From Methylomonas methanica MC09 (GTDB taxonomy: Bacteria > Pseudomonadota > Gammaproteobacteria > Methylococcales > Methylomonadaceae): 64,000 bases of DNA. The stretch lies in contig NC_015572.1 of the NCBI RefSeq assembly GCF_000214665.1, positions 2,790,001 to 2,854,000 of the forward strand, in the 5' to 3' direction. A model generated the notes under the pieces. That model did not search any database. It had not been told where the DNA came from and saw only the letters and a list, made by a program, of their open reading frames with translations. The translations under genes and the position numbers were made by a program. Positions 56,003 through 64,000 of this stretch are shown piece after piece; within the stretch, counting starts at the first letter, position 1; each line of letters starts with the position of its first letter.

Positions 56003-57428
56003 GTTCGAGGTTCTCCTGGCTGTTTTCGGCTTCCCAACCGCCGCCCAGGGCTTTGTAGAGGCGGATGACATTGGAAGCTAGTTCTGCGTCGCTGGCCGTC
56101 AGTTGTAATTGGGCGCTGAGCAATGATCGCTGAGCTTCCAGCACGCGCTGAAAGTCGCTGATGCCGGCGTTGTATTGGGTTTGAGACAAACGCATGGCGC
56201 TGTCTCCAGCGTCGGCCGCCGCCTGCAATGCCTCGCGGCGCCAGGCTTCTTCCCGGTATGCGGATAAGGCGTTTTCAACGTCTGTCAATGCTGTCAATAA
56301 ACTCGCTTCGTATAAGCCCAGTGCCTGTTCGGTCAAGGCATTTTGGATGCCGACGTTGGCGCTGATTCGGCCGAAATCCAACAGCACCAGCGCCGACTTG
56401 GCTGCCATTTGAAAGGCTTTGGCGCCCGCCGTATACAAATTGGCATATTCCAGCGATTCCACGCCGATCGAACCGCTCAGCGTAAAGCTGGGATAGCGCG
56501 CGGCTTCCGCCACGCCGATTTGCGCGGTTTGCGCCGCCAATTTACGTTCGGCGCGGCGCACATCCGGCCGCTGCCGCAAAATATCGGCCGGAATCCCGCT
56601 AGCCACTTTTGCGCCGGCAACCGGCACCGGGCCGGCAACCGACAAAGCGGCGGCCAGTTCGGTAGGCTGCCGTCCCAACAACAGGGCCAGATTATGTTGA
56701 GCCTGCTCTACCGCACTGCGCAGGCTGGGCAGGCTGGCGCGGGTGTTTTCCATGCTCAATCGCGCCTGGTCGACGTCCAGCTGGGTAGTCAAACCGGCCA
56801 TCTGCCGCCAATGGGTAATCTGGTAAGTCTCTTGCTGCGACACCAGATTGGTTTCGGTAATCGCCAATTGCTGCTGCTGTTTACGCAAATCGACGTAATT
56901 CAACGCCACTTCCGCGCATAAACTGACCAACACATCCCGTAAGTCCTCCAGGGCCGCCTGCTCGGTGGCTTCGGCCGACTCCAGGCCGCGGCGCAGCTTA
57001 CCGAACAGATCCAGCTCCCAGCTGGCATCCACGGTATGCCTGAACAACTCGTTGGTCTTGCCGATACCGGTAGTCCCGGCACTGATGCCGGCGGATTTGC
57101 TGCTGCCGGTCTGGCTGGTGGACATATTCATGGACGAGGTAGGCAACAGATTTGCACCCGCCAATTGGCTGCGATAACGCGCTTCCAGCAGCCTGGCTTG
57201 GGCTTGGTAGACATCGCGATTGCCGGTTTTGGCCTGTTCGATCAAATTGGATAACAACGGATCGTTAAATATCCGCCACCACGCCGCCCTGTCTTCGGCG
57301 GCCGTATCCGCCGCTCCGGCCCACGCAGCCGGTAACCGACTCTCCGGTTTTTGGTAATCGGGACCCAGCATACAGCCGGGCAGCAAGCCGGCGGCGCAGG
57401 CAAACACAAGCATTTTCCAACAATTCAT
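55995..57428 (-). CDS. TolC/NodT-family outer-membrane efflux lipoprotein
   Basis: A 477-residue efflux channel with lipobox LLPGC at about residue 19 (signal MNCWKMLVFACAAGLLPGC). It continues with MLGPDYQKPESRLPAAW, the standard NodT opening, and the two TolC repeats with LALLLGRQPTEL, GIPADILRQRPDVRRAERKLAAQTAQIGVA and YNAGISDFQRVLEAQRSLLSAQLQ. First gene of the efflux operon after the hydrolase; it overlaps the adaptor gene. Confidence 0.94.
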   Translation of the reverse strand: MNCWKMLVFACAAGLLPGCMLGPDYQKPESRLPAAWAGAADTAAEDRAAWWRIFNDPLLSNLIEQAKTGNRDVYQAQARLLEARYRSQLAGANLLPTSSMNMSTSQTGSSKSAGISAGTTGIGKTNELFRHTVDASWELDLFGKLRRGLESAEATEQAALEDLRDVLVSLCAEVALNYVDLRKQQQQLAITETNLVSQQETYQITHWRQMAGLTTQLDVDQARLSMENTRASLPSLRSAVEQAQHNLALLLGRQPTELAAALSVAGPVPVAGAKVASGIPADILRQRPDVRRAERKLAAQTAQIGVAEAARYPSFTLSGSIGVESLEYANLYTAGAKAFQMAAKSALVLLDFGRISANVGIQNALTEQALGLYEASLLTALTDVENALSAYREEAWRREALQAAADAGDSAMRLSQTQYNAGISDFQRVLEAQRSLLSAQLQLTASDAELASNVIRLYKALGGGWEAENSQENLEHD

Positions 57429-57435
57429 CGCGGGC

Positions 57436-58722
57436 TCAGTTTGCGGTTAAGCGGGCCACCGACTTCAACCAGACTTGGGCGTTTTGCCTCAGCCACAGTT
57501 CGGCAAAATTATCGCTTTTGGCGATGCTATCCAGAAACGCCGTCGAGACGCTGAGTACCGCGCCGATTTCTTGGTACGCCGCCGGCATAGCCTCCGGGGC
57601 GTGCCGATTCGGACCGCCCATACCGCCGCCCGGCGGACCGCCATGTCGGCCCCCCTGCCCTTGAAAGTAACTCGTAAAATCGGCCGGCGGCCCGCCGGGA
57701 CCGCCTCTCCACCCCTCGTTGCCGGGTTCGCCGCGCCCGGGCGCGGCCCATTCGGAACCCGAAAACAGCCCGTGCCGCGCACTTTTTAGCCATAACAGGT
57801 ATTTATTCGCGGACGCGGCGTAGTCCCAGATGAATTTGCGCAATTGCGGCGTGGTGATGCCGTAACGATCGCTATCCTGATCGGAACCGATCACCAATAG
57901 CGGTAAGCGAATGCTTTGATAGCGCTGCCGCATATCGCCGGAGGACGCCGCGACGATAGGACTGAGCAGCACCGCGGCGGCCGGTTGGATCGGCACGCCG
58001 TCCGTTTCACTGCCGGTTAGCCATCCGGTAACCGTATCGGCGCCAATATCGTAACCGGCCAATAGGGTTTTGGTGGGATCGACTTTGCCAAACAAACCTT
58101 GTCTGGCTTGCGCGCGTTGTTGGCATTGCCGGTAAACCCACGATAATTGACCGACCCGGCGATTTAGCGACTCCGCGGTAAAAAAGCCATGGCTGATATA
58201 ACGGCGGTCGCCATCCAACATCGCCTGTGCAGGCTGGTTTTTTCCGTGTTCCGGCGCGCCGTCCAGCGGCCCTTCGCCGCCAAACACATCGAATATACCT
58301 TGGTGTCGTTGCTGCTTCTCAGCAGGATCCGGCGTCAGATCGGCAAAGGCTTTCGCTATGTCTTCGGCTTGCACGGATAATACCGCGTACCCGGCCTTTG
58401 CCCAGTATTCGCGCCACAAACGGCCCGCGTCGGCAGATTCGCCGAGAGCAGGCAGATAAATGATCAGCGGATACTTACCTTGTTTATGCGGCGCCAACAG
58501 TACCGTATCCAACGCGTTACCATCGTACAGCCATCGTTCGCTGACGACTTCTATCTCGTATGATCCGGCGACAGAGTATCCACCGGCTGCGATAAATTCG
58601 TCGCGTTTCACCAATTGTTCCTGCTCGGACAACAGTGCGGAATGCAAGGAACATGCCGGCACAGCCGTCAAACAAATACAAACCGCGACACAGGCGAACA
58701 GAAAACGGGATAATTTAAGCAT
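57436..58722 (-). CDS. Alpha/beta-hydrolase-like lipoprotein with Asp at the nucleophile elbow
   Basis: A 428-residue secreted protein; lipobox-like VPAC at about 22-25. The core looks like a dienelactone/PAF-acetylhydrolase fold: PLIIYLPALGESADAGRLWREYWAKAGYAVLSVQ, nucleophile elbow LLAGYDIGADTV with Asp where Ser or Cys is usual, PLLVIGSDQDSD for the acid, and SARHGLFSG for a His. A Gly/Pro-rich insert (about 340-378) with repeated GGPGG, GGPPGGG lies before the C-terminal helices. It is the gene upstream of the TolC-like gene by 7 nt, in the same operon. Substrate unknown. Confidence 0.75.
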   Translation of the reverse strand: MLKLSRFLFACVAVCICLTAVPACSLHSALLSEQEQLVKRDEFIAAGGYSVAGSYEIEVVSERWLYDGNALDTVLLAPHKQGKYPLIIYLPALGESADAGRLWREYWAKAGYAVLSVQAEDIAKAFADLTPDPAEKQQRHQGIFDVFGGEGPLDGAPEHGKNQPAQAMLDGDRRYISHGFFTAESLNRRVGQLSWVYRQCQQRAQARQGLFGKVDPTKTLLAGYDIGADTVTGWLTGSETDGVPIQPAAAVLLSPIVAASSGDMRQRYQSIRLPLLVIGSDQDSDRYGITTPQLRKFIWDYAASANKYLLWLKSARHGLFSGSEWAAPGRGEPGNEGWRGGPGGPPADFTSYFQGQGGRHGGPPGGGMGGPNRHAPEAMPAAYQEIGAVLSVSTAFLDSIAKSDNFAELWLRQNAQVWLKSVARLTAN

Positions 58723-58820
58723 AGGGATAGTCTGGCTAAGGCGACGGGGCCATTATGTCCCGAATATCGGTTAAATTAGGTCAGCAGGATGTAAAACCGG
58801 GTAAAGGTAGCGGGCAGTGA

Positions 58821-58849
58821 GGTAAGGCCCACCCATGGCATGCCTTACC
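58821..58849. terminator. Stem-loop downstream of the EF-hand gene
   Basis: GGTAAGGC and GCCTTACC pair perfectly around a 13-nt loop, 42 nt after the EF-hand stop. There is no T-run. Probable transcript end. Confidence 0.5.
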
Positions 58850-58890
58850 ACGCCTGTACTGGAGAAATATCGAAAAGTATCCCCCCAGAT

Positions 58891-59580
58891 CTAAGCGACG
58901 TCGGATATACTGCCGCCGGTTTGCCGCTCGCTATCGAAACCGCCGTAGGCCTGCAATAAATCCATCAACTTTTTCATGAACTGCATATCGCCGGATTCGG
59001 CGGACTGGCCGCTAACGCCGGTAGCGGATGTGCCGATATCCTGACTTTCATAGAAGGACTTGGCTTCATCACGAGTGATTTTGCCGTCTCCGTCGCCGTC
59101 CGCCTGATCGAAATTATCCAATAAGCGACTCAAGCCATCGTTGCCGCCGTCAGCGGCGGAGCCGGCATTATTGAGCATTTCGGTCAACTGATCTTTGGAC
59201 AGACCTTGATCCGCTTGCTCGCCGGGCGGCGGCGGAGGCATATCGCCCGACCCTTGCAAACGCATGCGCGGAAACGGCCCGTCCAACTCCGAGGAAATTT
59301 GTTCGAAAGTCGCGGCCATTTCCTGCTGGGTAACCTTGCCGTCGCCATCGCTATCCATTTTGGCGAAAAAATCGTCGGTAGACAGGGTGTTGCTAGAATC
59401 GCCCGAGCCATTCACTTTACTTAAAGCACTTTCCAGATCGGACTTTTGAATATAGCCCTGGTTATTGGTGTCCAATTTCGCGAATAAATCCTCGGCCAGT
59501 TTGGCGGCATCCGGTTTTTGCCGATGTTGCATGCCATACAGAGCAGATGATTGCGTGCTGCTGATAGTGTTTATACTCAT
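58891..59580 (-). CDS. EF-hand calcium-binding protein
   Basis: A 229-residue soluble protein without a classical signal peptide. Three EF-hand loops are visible: DTNNQGYIQKSD (about 37), DSDGDGKVTQQE (about 76) and DGDGDGKITRDE (about 162), with conserved D-x-D/N-x-D/N-G spacing; the first is weaker. A polyproline stretch (PPPPPGEQ) links the halves. It resembles EF-hand proteins of the XopAW-like group in gammaproteobacteria. AGGAGG 8 nt before the ATG predicts strong expression. Confidence 0.9.
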   Translation of the reverse strand: MSINTISSTQSSALYGMQHRQKPDAAKLAEDLFAKLDTNNQGYIQKSDLESALSKVNGSGDSSNTLSTDDFFAKMDSDGDGKVTQQEMAATFEQISSELDGPFPRMRLQGSGDMPPPPPGEQADQGLSKDQLTEMLNNAGSAADGGNDGLSRLLDNFDQADGDGDGKITRDEAKSFYESQDIGTSATGVSGQSAESGDMQFMKKLMDLLQAYGGFDSERQTGGSISDVA

Positions 59581-60024
59581 GGTGTAGTCCTCCTAAAAGA
59601 ATTGACGGGTTGAGAACGGTTAATCAGCCGGCCTTAACCGCTCTGCATCGCACAGCCGTTGCAGGCCGCACCGATACCAGAGCAATATACAGACCTAAGA
59701 CCATGAATTTACAGGACTTATTGAGTAAAATAAGGTAAAGATAGGTTAAGCATTTTAAATAAATGCAAACAAACGCCCCGGTTTGTCGCCATCGAAACGA
59801 ACACGGGCAGAGTAGTGGCCGCACCCGGCAATTTTTGGCCGCTTTTTTACGCGTAGGCTACAGCTAGATTGATTCGAATTAAACCGACCCCGCCGGGAGT
59901 TCGCTCCGAGGAAATACGGGCGATTAACCGCCGGATAACGAATAGTAAACGGCAGCGTTTTGCCGAACCCCGCTCCACCGACATACAATACAGGTTTATA
60001 TATTTCAACCATTGAGGACAGCGC
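59581..60024. other. Intergenic region upstream of the EF-hand and DUF1289 genes
   Basis: About 440 nt between divergent genes. An AT-rich portion at 59690-59760 is the likeliest promoter zone for the EF-hand gene. I see no RNA gene, repeat or convincing extra coding sequence. Confidence 0.35.
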
Positions 60025-60231
60025 ATGAAATTCAATCCCTGTATCGATCTTTGCACCAAAGAAGGCACGCACTGCGAAGGCTGCGGACGTTCGCACGAGG
60101 AAATTGCCGGCACCAAACAGATCGTGCAGTCCGCGGTCGCCTTTATTCGGTCTCAACAATACGATAACCCGGAAGAATTTGTCGCAGCTATCAGTAAAAG
60201 CATTCTAAAAAAATTACAAAAAGCCGATTAA
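60025..60231 (+). CDS. DUF1289 family small protein (probable metal or Fe-S binding)
   Basis: A 68-residue protein with four cysteines near the N-terminus: NPCIDLC...GTHCEGCGRSHEEIAG, the DUF1289 pattern C-x3-C-x6-C-x2-C with GCGR. The rest is helical. GAGGA before the ATG supports translation. Function is not established; the family is often described as putative Fe-S. Confidence 0.85.
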   Translation: MKFNPCIDLCTKEGTHCEGCGRSHEEIAGTKQIVQSAVAFIRSQQYDNPEEFVAAISKSILKKLQKAD

Positions 60232-60567
60232 CAACTTTAGTCCGTTGCGAGTAAGGTAAGCGGTCAAGCGCAACATCGCACTCTGCAGATCCACGCATTA
60301 AATTGACTAAATCGTTGCGCCGGCTTTCCGGCTGCCGGGCATGCGTGGTTAGGCTCTGGAAAGGGTGGCGTTGGCGTTTGGCAGATATTGGAACAGCTGG
60401 TGAATTTATAGAACCACCGGATAGGGCCAAGCCCCCCTGGCAACCCATGGCTCTTTAGCCGGTCTGTAAGCACCGAGTTCCTCATCGCCAGACCCAAGCA
60501 CTTTTGCATTTAAAGCTATTTCGAAGTCTATTTTTCTGCCATTGTCGACGGTGCAACGGTCATTTGT
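60232..60567. other. Gap between the DUF1289 and nspC genes
   Basis: About 340 nt with convergent genes on both sides. Open frames here have no recognisable protein features or ribosome sites. Nothing else supportable was seen. Confidence 0.35.
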
Positions 60568-61701
60568 TTAACCCAGCCACTGCCGGGAGTAGTCGGCATA
60601 TTCATCTTCCTTGAGCAAAGTAACCGCATCATCCCGATACAGGTACAGCGTCGGCAAGGCGTAACCGTTGAAACGCTGGGCTTTGATCAGGCTGTAGGCG
60701 CCGACATCGGCAAAAATCATTTTATCGCCGGCGGCCGGCAGTGTATCGAAGCGGTATTCGCCGAAAATATCGCCGGCCAGACAGGTCGATCCGGCAAGAA
60801 TGGCGGTCCGGCAGCCTCGTTTGTGTTCATCCAATAACAACGGCTGGCGTTGGTATTCGAATATTTCCGGGTGATGATTCACCGAGCTGTCCAACACCAG
60901 CACGGTTTTCCCGTCGCTCTCGAAGCGATCCAGCACAGTCGTCAGCAAATAGCCTGCATTACCTACCAGGGCCTTGCCGGGCTCCAGAAATACCTGTTCC
61001 GCTACATGAGCTTTCAAATACCGGATGGTGTCTATGATGGGGTTTAAATCGGAAATGCTGTGGTACAAGTAGCCGCCGCCCAAATTCAGCCACTTCAACC
61101 CGGATTGCCGCAATAAAAACGGTTTTAACTTGGCGATGACGGCTTGCAAGGGCTGAAAATCGGTTTGACCGAATACGGTGTGAATATGCAACCCTTCGAT
61201 ACCGGCCGGCAAAGCCGTTTGCAACAGCGCCACATCCACACCCAGCTTGGAGTGCGCACGACACGGGTCGTAGCGTTCGTCGTCGGCAAACGACAATTTC
61301 GGATTGACGCGCAGGCCTTTGCTATAGCCATCGCCGGACGCGTGCAAACGTTGATACTGCGATAACGAGTTAAAACTGATATGCGTGCACAATCTGCCCA
61401 GCTCGGCGAACTCCTCGGAACGTAGTCCGGGACTGGTCAAATGCAGGCTGCCCTGCCCGCCCAGTACCGCATGTGCCAAGCGGGCTTCGAACAAAGAACT
61501 TACGGAAACACCGTCCACCCGTTTTTTAAGGTCCGCAAGCAACGGCCCTAGCGGCAGGGCTTTCATGGAATACAACACCCGGCAATCGCTGGCTTGTCTG
61601 ATCCGTTGTAACGGTTGCAGATTAGCATGCACTTGCGGCATATCCAGGATAAACGCCGGGCTATGTTCGACCCGGCGCTTCAGCTCCTCGGCAGTTATCA
61701 T
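60568..61701 (-). CDS. nspC: Carboxynorspermidine decarboxylase
   Basis: PLP enzyme of the alternative polyamine pathway, converting carboxyspermidine or carboxynorspermidine into spermidine or norspermidine. It has 377 residues and starts MITAEELKRRVEHSPAFILD. The PLP lysine is in YSMKALPL, with SLFEARLAHAV, GLRVNPKLSFADDERYDPCRAHSKLGV, GLHIHTVFGQTDF, NLGGGYLYH, LEPGKALVGNAGYL and STCLAGDIFGEY. The ATG overlaps the upstream gene's stop (ATGA). The partner carboxyspermidine dehydrogenase is not in the window. Confidence 0.93.
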   Translation of the reverse strand: MITAEELKRRVEHSPAFILDMPQVHANLQPLQRIRQASDCRVLYSMKALPLGPLLADLKKRVDGVSVSSLFEARLAHAVLGGQGSLHLTSPGLRSEEFAELGRLCTHISFNSLSQYQRLHASGDGYSKGLRVNPKLSFADDERYDPCRAHSKLGVDVALLQTALPAGIEGLHIHTVFGQTDFQPLQAVIAKLKPFLLRQSGLKWLNLGGGYLYHSISDLNPIIDTIRYLKAHVAEQVFLEPGKALVGNAGYLLTTVLDRFESDGKTVLVLDSSVNHHPEIFEYQRQPLLLDEHKRGCRTAILAGSTCLAGDIFGEYRFDTLPAAGDKMIFADVGAYSLIKAQRFNGYALPTLYLYRDDAVTLLKEDEYADYSRQWLG

Positions 61702-62294
61702 AACGCCCGCCGCATGCCCGGATACGCTGTCCGTTCTGTCACCACCCAATCCATGTAAATATCGTGGCTTTGCATATCGATTTTTTCTAGCAATTGCGAT
61801 TCGTAACAAACACCGGCCAAAACCGTATCCGAGCGCACTTGCGACAACAGCCTGTCGTAATAGCCGGCACCGTTGCCCAAGCGTCCGCCCTTGCGATCAA
61901 AGGCCACGCCCGGCACGATTACCGCGTCCAGTTCCGCCGGACCGATCCGCTTGCCTGACTCCTGCCAACGCTCGCGCGGCGGCTCAAGAATATTCCACAT
62001 GCCGGGCTGAAGTTCGTCAATAGACCTTAAATGCCATAGCCCCAAGCACTTGTAACCCTGATCGTCGACGGTGCAATACGGTACGGCAATGCGCTTGTCG
62101 GATGACAGTTGCGTCAGTACAACCGGCAAGGTGCGCACCTCGGAACGGCAATGCAGGTACCAAAGTAGGGTGTGGGCCTTTTGATACCAAGGTTCCGAGA
62201 CCACGCGCCGGCAAATTTCGGCGCTTACGGCATCCTTATCCGCTTGGGCGTTGCGCGCGGCATAGGCCAGTCGCCGTTGTTGCTGTTTATCCAT
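61698..62294 (-). CDS. 5-formyltetrahydrofolate cyclo-ligase
   Basis: ATP-dependent enzyme making 5,10-methenyl-THF from 5-formyl-THF; 198 residues. It starts MDKQQQRRLAYAAR; substrate-binding region LQPGMWNILEPP, and the C-terminal VPGVAFDRKGGRLGNGAGYYDRLL with the nucleotide-binding Gly-rich loop. The open frame runs 54 codons further upstream through miaA, but the homology begins at ATG 62294. It overlaps miaA by 8 nt and nspC by 4 nt. Confidence 0.92.
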   Translation of the reverse strand: MDKQQQRRLAYAARNAQADKDAVSAEICRRVVSEPWYQKAHTLLWYLHCRSEVRTLPVVLTQLSSDKRIAVPYCTVDDQGYKCLGLWHLRSIDELQPGMWNILEPPRERWQESGKRIGPAELDAVIVPGVAFDRKGGRLGNGAGYYDRLLSQVRSDTVLAGVCYESQLLEKIDMQSHDIYMDWVVTERTAYPGMRRAL

Positions 62295-63222
62295 GCTGCT
62301 CACAATAGCGCAAGGCGGTATCGAGCAAGTCCGGCGCTTCGCTAAGCAAATGTTTGGCATCGTTTTCTTTACGCAACCAGGTAAATTGCCGCTTGGCCAG
62401 CTGCCGGGTCGCGACAATGGCTTTTTCCTGCAGGGTTTCCAAGTCGTACTCGCCATTCAGATACGACCAGGCTTGCCGGTAGCCGACGCAGCGGATGGAC
62501 GGCATGCCCTCATCCAGGTCGCCGCGCGCGCGCAAGGCTTGGACTTCATCGAGAAATCCCCGGGCCAGCATTGATTTGAAGCGCTCGGCAATTTTGGTAT
62601 GCAGATGCTGCCGTTCGGCCGGGGCAATGATCAATTTCAAGTAGCGATACGGTTGGTCGTTTTGTTGGTCGGTTTGAAAAAACTCGGATAACGGCCGGCC
62701 GCTAATTTCATACACTTCCAGCGCACGCTGAACGCGTTGCGGGTCGTTGGCATGAATGCGGGCGGCGGCCAGGGGGTCTATTTGCGCCAAACGGGCATGC
62801 AAGACTTCCTTGCCCATTTCCAGCAATTCCCGATCGAGACGCTGCCTGATGGCGGCATCGGCTTCCGGTAACTTGGCAAGACCTTGGGTCAAGGCGCTGA
62901 AATACAGCATGGTACCGCCAACCAACAACGGCAATTTACCGCGCCGGGTAATATCCGCCATCAATTCCAGCGCCCGACTGCGAAATTGACCGGTGGAGAA
63001 CGCTTCGCGGGGATCGAGTATATCGATTAAGTGATGCGGAACGCCGCCCCGCTCTGCCATGTCGGGTTTGGCGGTACCGATATCCATACCGCTATAGACC
63101 ATCGCCGAATCGACACTGATTATTTCCGCATCCAAGGCTTGCGCCAGGGCTATGGACAGAGCGGTTTTGCCGGAGGCGGTCGGCCCCATCAATAAAATGG
63201 CGCTGGGTTTGTCTGCCGTCAT
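62287..63222 (-). CDS. miaA: tRNA dimethylallyltransferase
   Basis: Adds the isopentenyl group to A37 of tRNAs reading UNN codons. It has 311 residues: P-loop GPTASGKTALSI, SVDSAMVYSGMDIGTAKP, HHLIDILDPREAFSTGQF, LVGGTMLYFSALTQGL and DPQRVQRALEVYEISGRPLSEF, GYRQAWSYLNGEYDLETLQEKAI. It follows mutL directly, the mutL-miaA order known from E. coli. Confidence 0.96.
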   Translation of the reverse strand: MTADKPSAILLMGPTASGKTALSIALAQALDAEIISVDSAMVYSGMDIGTAKPDMAERGGVPHHLIDILDPREAFSTGQFRSRALELMADITRRGKLPLLVGGTMLYFSALTQGLAKLPEADAAIRQRLDRELLEMGKEVLHARLAQIDPLAAARIHANDPQRVQRALEVYEISGRPLSEFFQTDQQNDQPYRYLKLIIAPAERQHLHTKIAERFKSMLARGFLDEVQALRARGDLDEGMPSIRCVGYRQAWSYLNGEYDLETLQEKAIVATRQLAKRQFTWLRKENDAKHLLSEAPDLLDTALRYCEQHG

Positions 63223-64000
63223 TTATTGCCCGCGCATGAAAAAACGATCCAAATCCTGGTGGCTCAGTGCTACCCAGGTCGGCCGGCCGTGATTGCACTG
63301 GCCAATGCGTTCGGTCTGTTCCATATCCCGCAACAAGGCATTCATCTCTTCGATAGTAAGCTTGCGTTTGGCGCGCACCGAACCATGGCAAGCCATGGTC
63401 GCCAAAATGGCGTTGATACTTTCCTCGGCTTTTCGGCTAACGCCATGCACATTCAAGTCGGCCAGAATGTCGCGCAGCAACTGGTCGACATCGGTTTTGG
63501 CCAGCAATGCAGGGACCGCGCGCAAGACCACGGTTTCCGGACCGGAACGGTTTATTTCGAACCCCAGGCCATGGAAAAACGCATGCTGTTGTTCGGCCAA
63601 ATCGGCTTCTGCGGAACTAACTTGAATCTTAATCGGTAGTAACAGGGGTTGAGAGACGATGGCCTGCTTATGATAATGCTGCTTCAGGCGTTCGTAAGTC
63701 ACCCGCTCGTGTGCGGCATGCGCATCCACCAAAATAATGCCGTTCGCGGTTTCCGCCAGTATGTAAATATTGTGGATATGGGCCAGCGCAAAACCCAGCG
63801 GCGGCATGGCCGGATCGGGCGTAAACGCCGCCGCTTGCGGATAAAGTTTGGCATAGGCTTGTATTTGGTCGGCCACTGAAGACGGAGTTTTCGCCGGGCT
63901 GGGGTAAGACACGCTGTGGGACAAATTGCCGGTATTCGGCGTAGGTCGACTAGTCAGGGTATCCGGCTTTGCCGAATTATCCGTGGCATCAGGCAGCTCG
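63223..64000 (-). CDS. mutL: DNA mismatch repair protein MutL, C-terminal part (5' end outside window)
   Basis: The minus-strand frame is open to the window edge. The visible linker is Pro-, Thr- and Ser-rich (TSRPTPNTGNLSHSVSYPSPAKT); the dimerisation domain includes LGFALAHIHNIYILAETANGIILVDAHAAHERVTYE, ATMACHGSVRAKRKL and QCNHGRPTWVAL. No endonuclease DQHAxxER motif is present at the usual site (DAHAAHERV instead), as in other gammaproteobacterial MutL. Its stop abuts miaA. Confidence 0.95.
   Translation of the reverse strand, partial: ELPDATDNSAKPDTLTSRPTPNTGNLSHSVSYPSPAKTPSSVADQIQAYAKLYPQAAAFTPDPAMPPLGFALAHIHNIYILAETANGIILVDAHAAHERVTYERLKQHYHKQAIVSQPLLLPIKIQVSSAEADLAEQQHAFFHGLGFEINRSGPETVVLRAVPALLAKTDVDQLLRDILADLNVHGVSRKAEESINAILATMACHGSVRAKRKLTIEEMNALLRDMEQTERIGQCNHGRPTWVALSHQDLDRFFMRGQ

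Noticed and set aside
59755..60159. Minus-strand ORF overlapping the DUF1289 gene
   Set aside because: It is antisense to a well-supported small gene and has no protein-like features.
60264..60509. Small minus-strand ORF in the DUF1289-nspC gap
   Set aside because: No ribosome site, no family features, unusual residue mix; likely chance.

Overview
The window looks like a chromosomal piece of a gammaproteobacterium. The gene set, the gene order and the GC-rich codon use with mixed third positions remind me most of a gamma-methanotroph of the Methylomonas/Methylococcales type. That is an inference from resemblance; no methane-oxidation gene lies in the window. No rRNA, tRNA or CRISPR array was found.

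Layout. (1) 1-15.2 kb is a nitrogen-acquisition block, all on the plus strand: the urea ABC transporter urtA(partial)BCDE, then a small HupE-like membrane protein, ureD, ureA, a small cysteine-rich protein, ureB, ureC, ureE, ureF and ureG. The intergenic gaps of this block carry short palindromic REP-like elements. Between ureC and ureE sits an accessory island of about 3.3 kb (10039-13343). It is bounded by two divergent inverted copies of an approximately 105-bp hairpin element and contains an AT-rich NACHT-NTPase gene and a REP-associated tyrosine transposase (RAYT) with its own inverted REP hairpins. (2) 15.4-22.3 kb holds serine dehydratase, a GAF-GGDEF diguanylate cyclase, aconitase B, a Uma2-family protein and NAD-type isocitrate dehydrogenase. 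(3) 22.5-28.3 kb holds an ABC exporter pair, a voltage-gated-type potassium channel with a zinc ribbon tail, an L,D-transpeptidase and a YcbK-like protein. (4) 28.5-38.2 kb holds argD-argF, an SH3/coiled-coil anchor protein, ilvD, a membrane-tethered AlbA_2 protein, a spermidine-synthase-like membrane fusion, lpxD and rpiA. (5) 38.3-45.7 kb, minus strand, holds a TonB-dependent receptor, an Asp-box lipoprotein, a cupin, waaC, waaF and ilvE.

(6) 46-52.8 kb looks like an envelope-stress region: an M48 membrane protease, an HtrA-type protease broken by an apparent one-base frameshift, a membrane-anchored Hsp20, a hypothetical gene, and a CpxA/CpxR-like two-component system divergent from a Spy/CpxP-like periplasmic protein. 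Two GTAAA-N5-GTAAA-type boxes lie in the divergent promoter. (7) 52.8-58.7 kb is a MacAB-TolC-type tripartite efflux operon followed by an alpha/beta-hydrolase lipoprotein with Asp at the nucleophile position. (8) 58.9-64 kb holds an EF-hand protein, a DUF1289 Fe-S-type small protein, and the minus-strand operon mutL(partial)-miaA-5-formyl-THF cyclo-ligase-nspC.

The most unusual part is the urease cluster. An island combining a probable antiphage NACHT protein and a domesticated transposase separates the structural urease genes from the accessory genes, and REP elements matching the RAYT signature (5' GTAG plus palindrome) are scattered through the same locus but were not seen in the remaining 48 kb.
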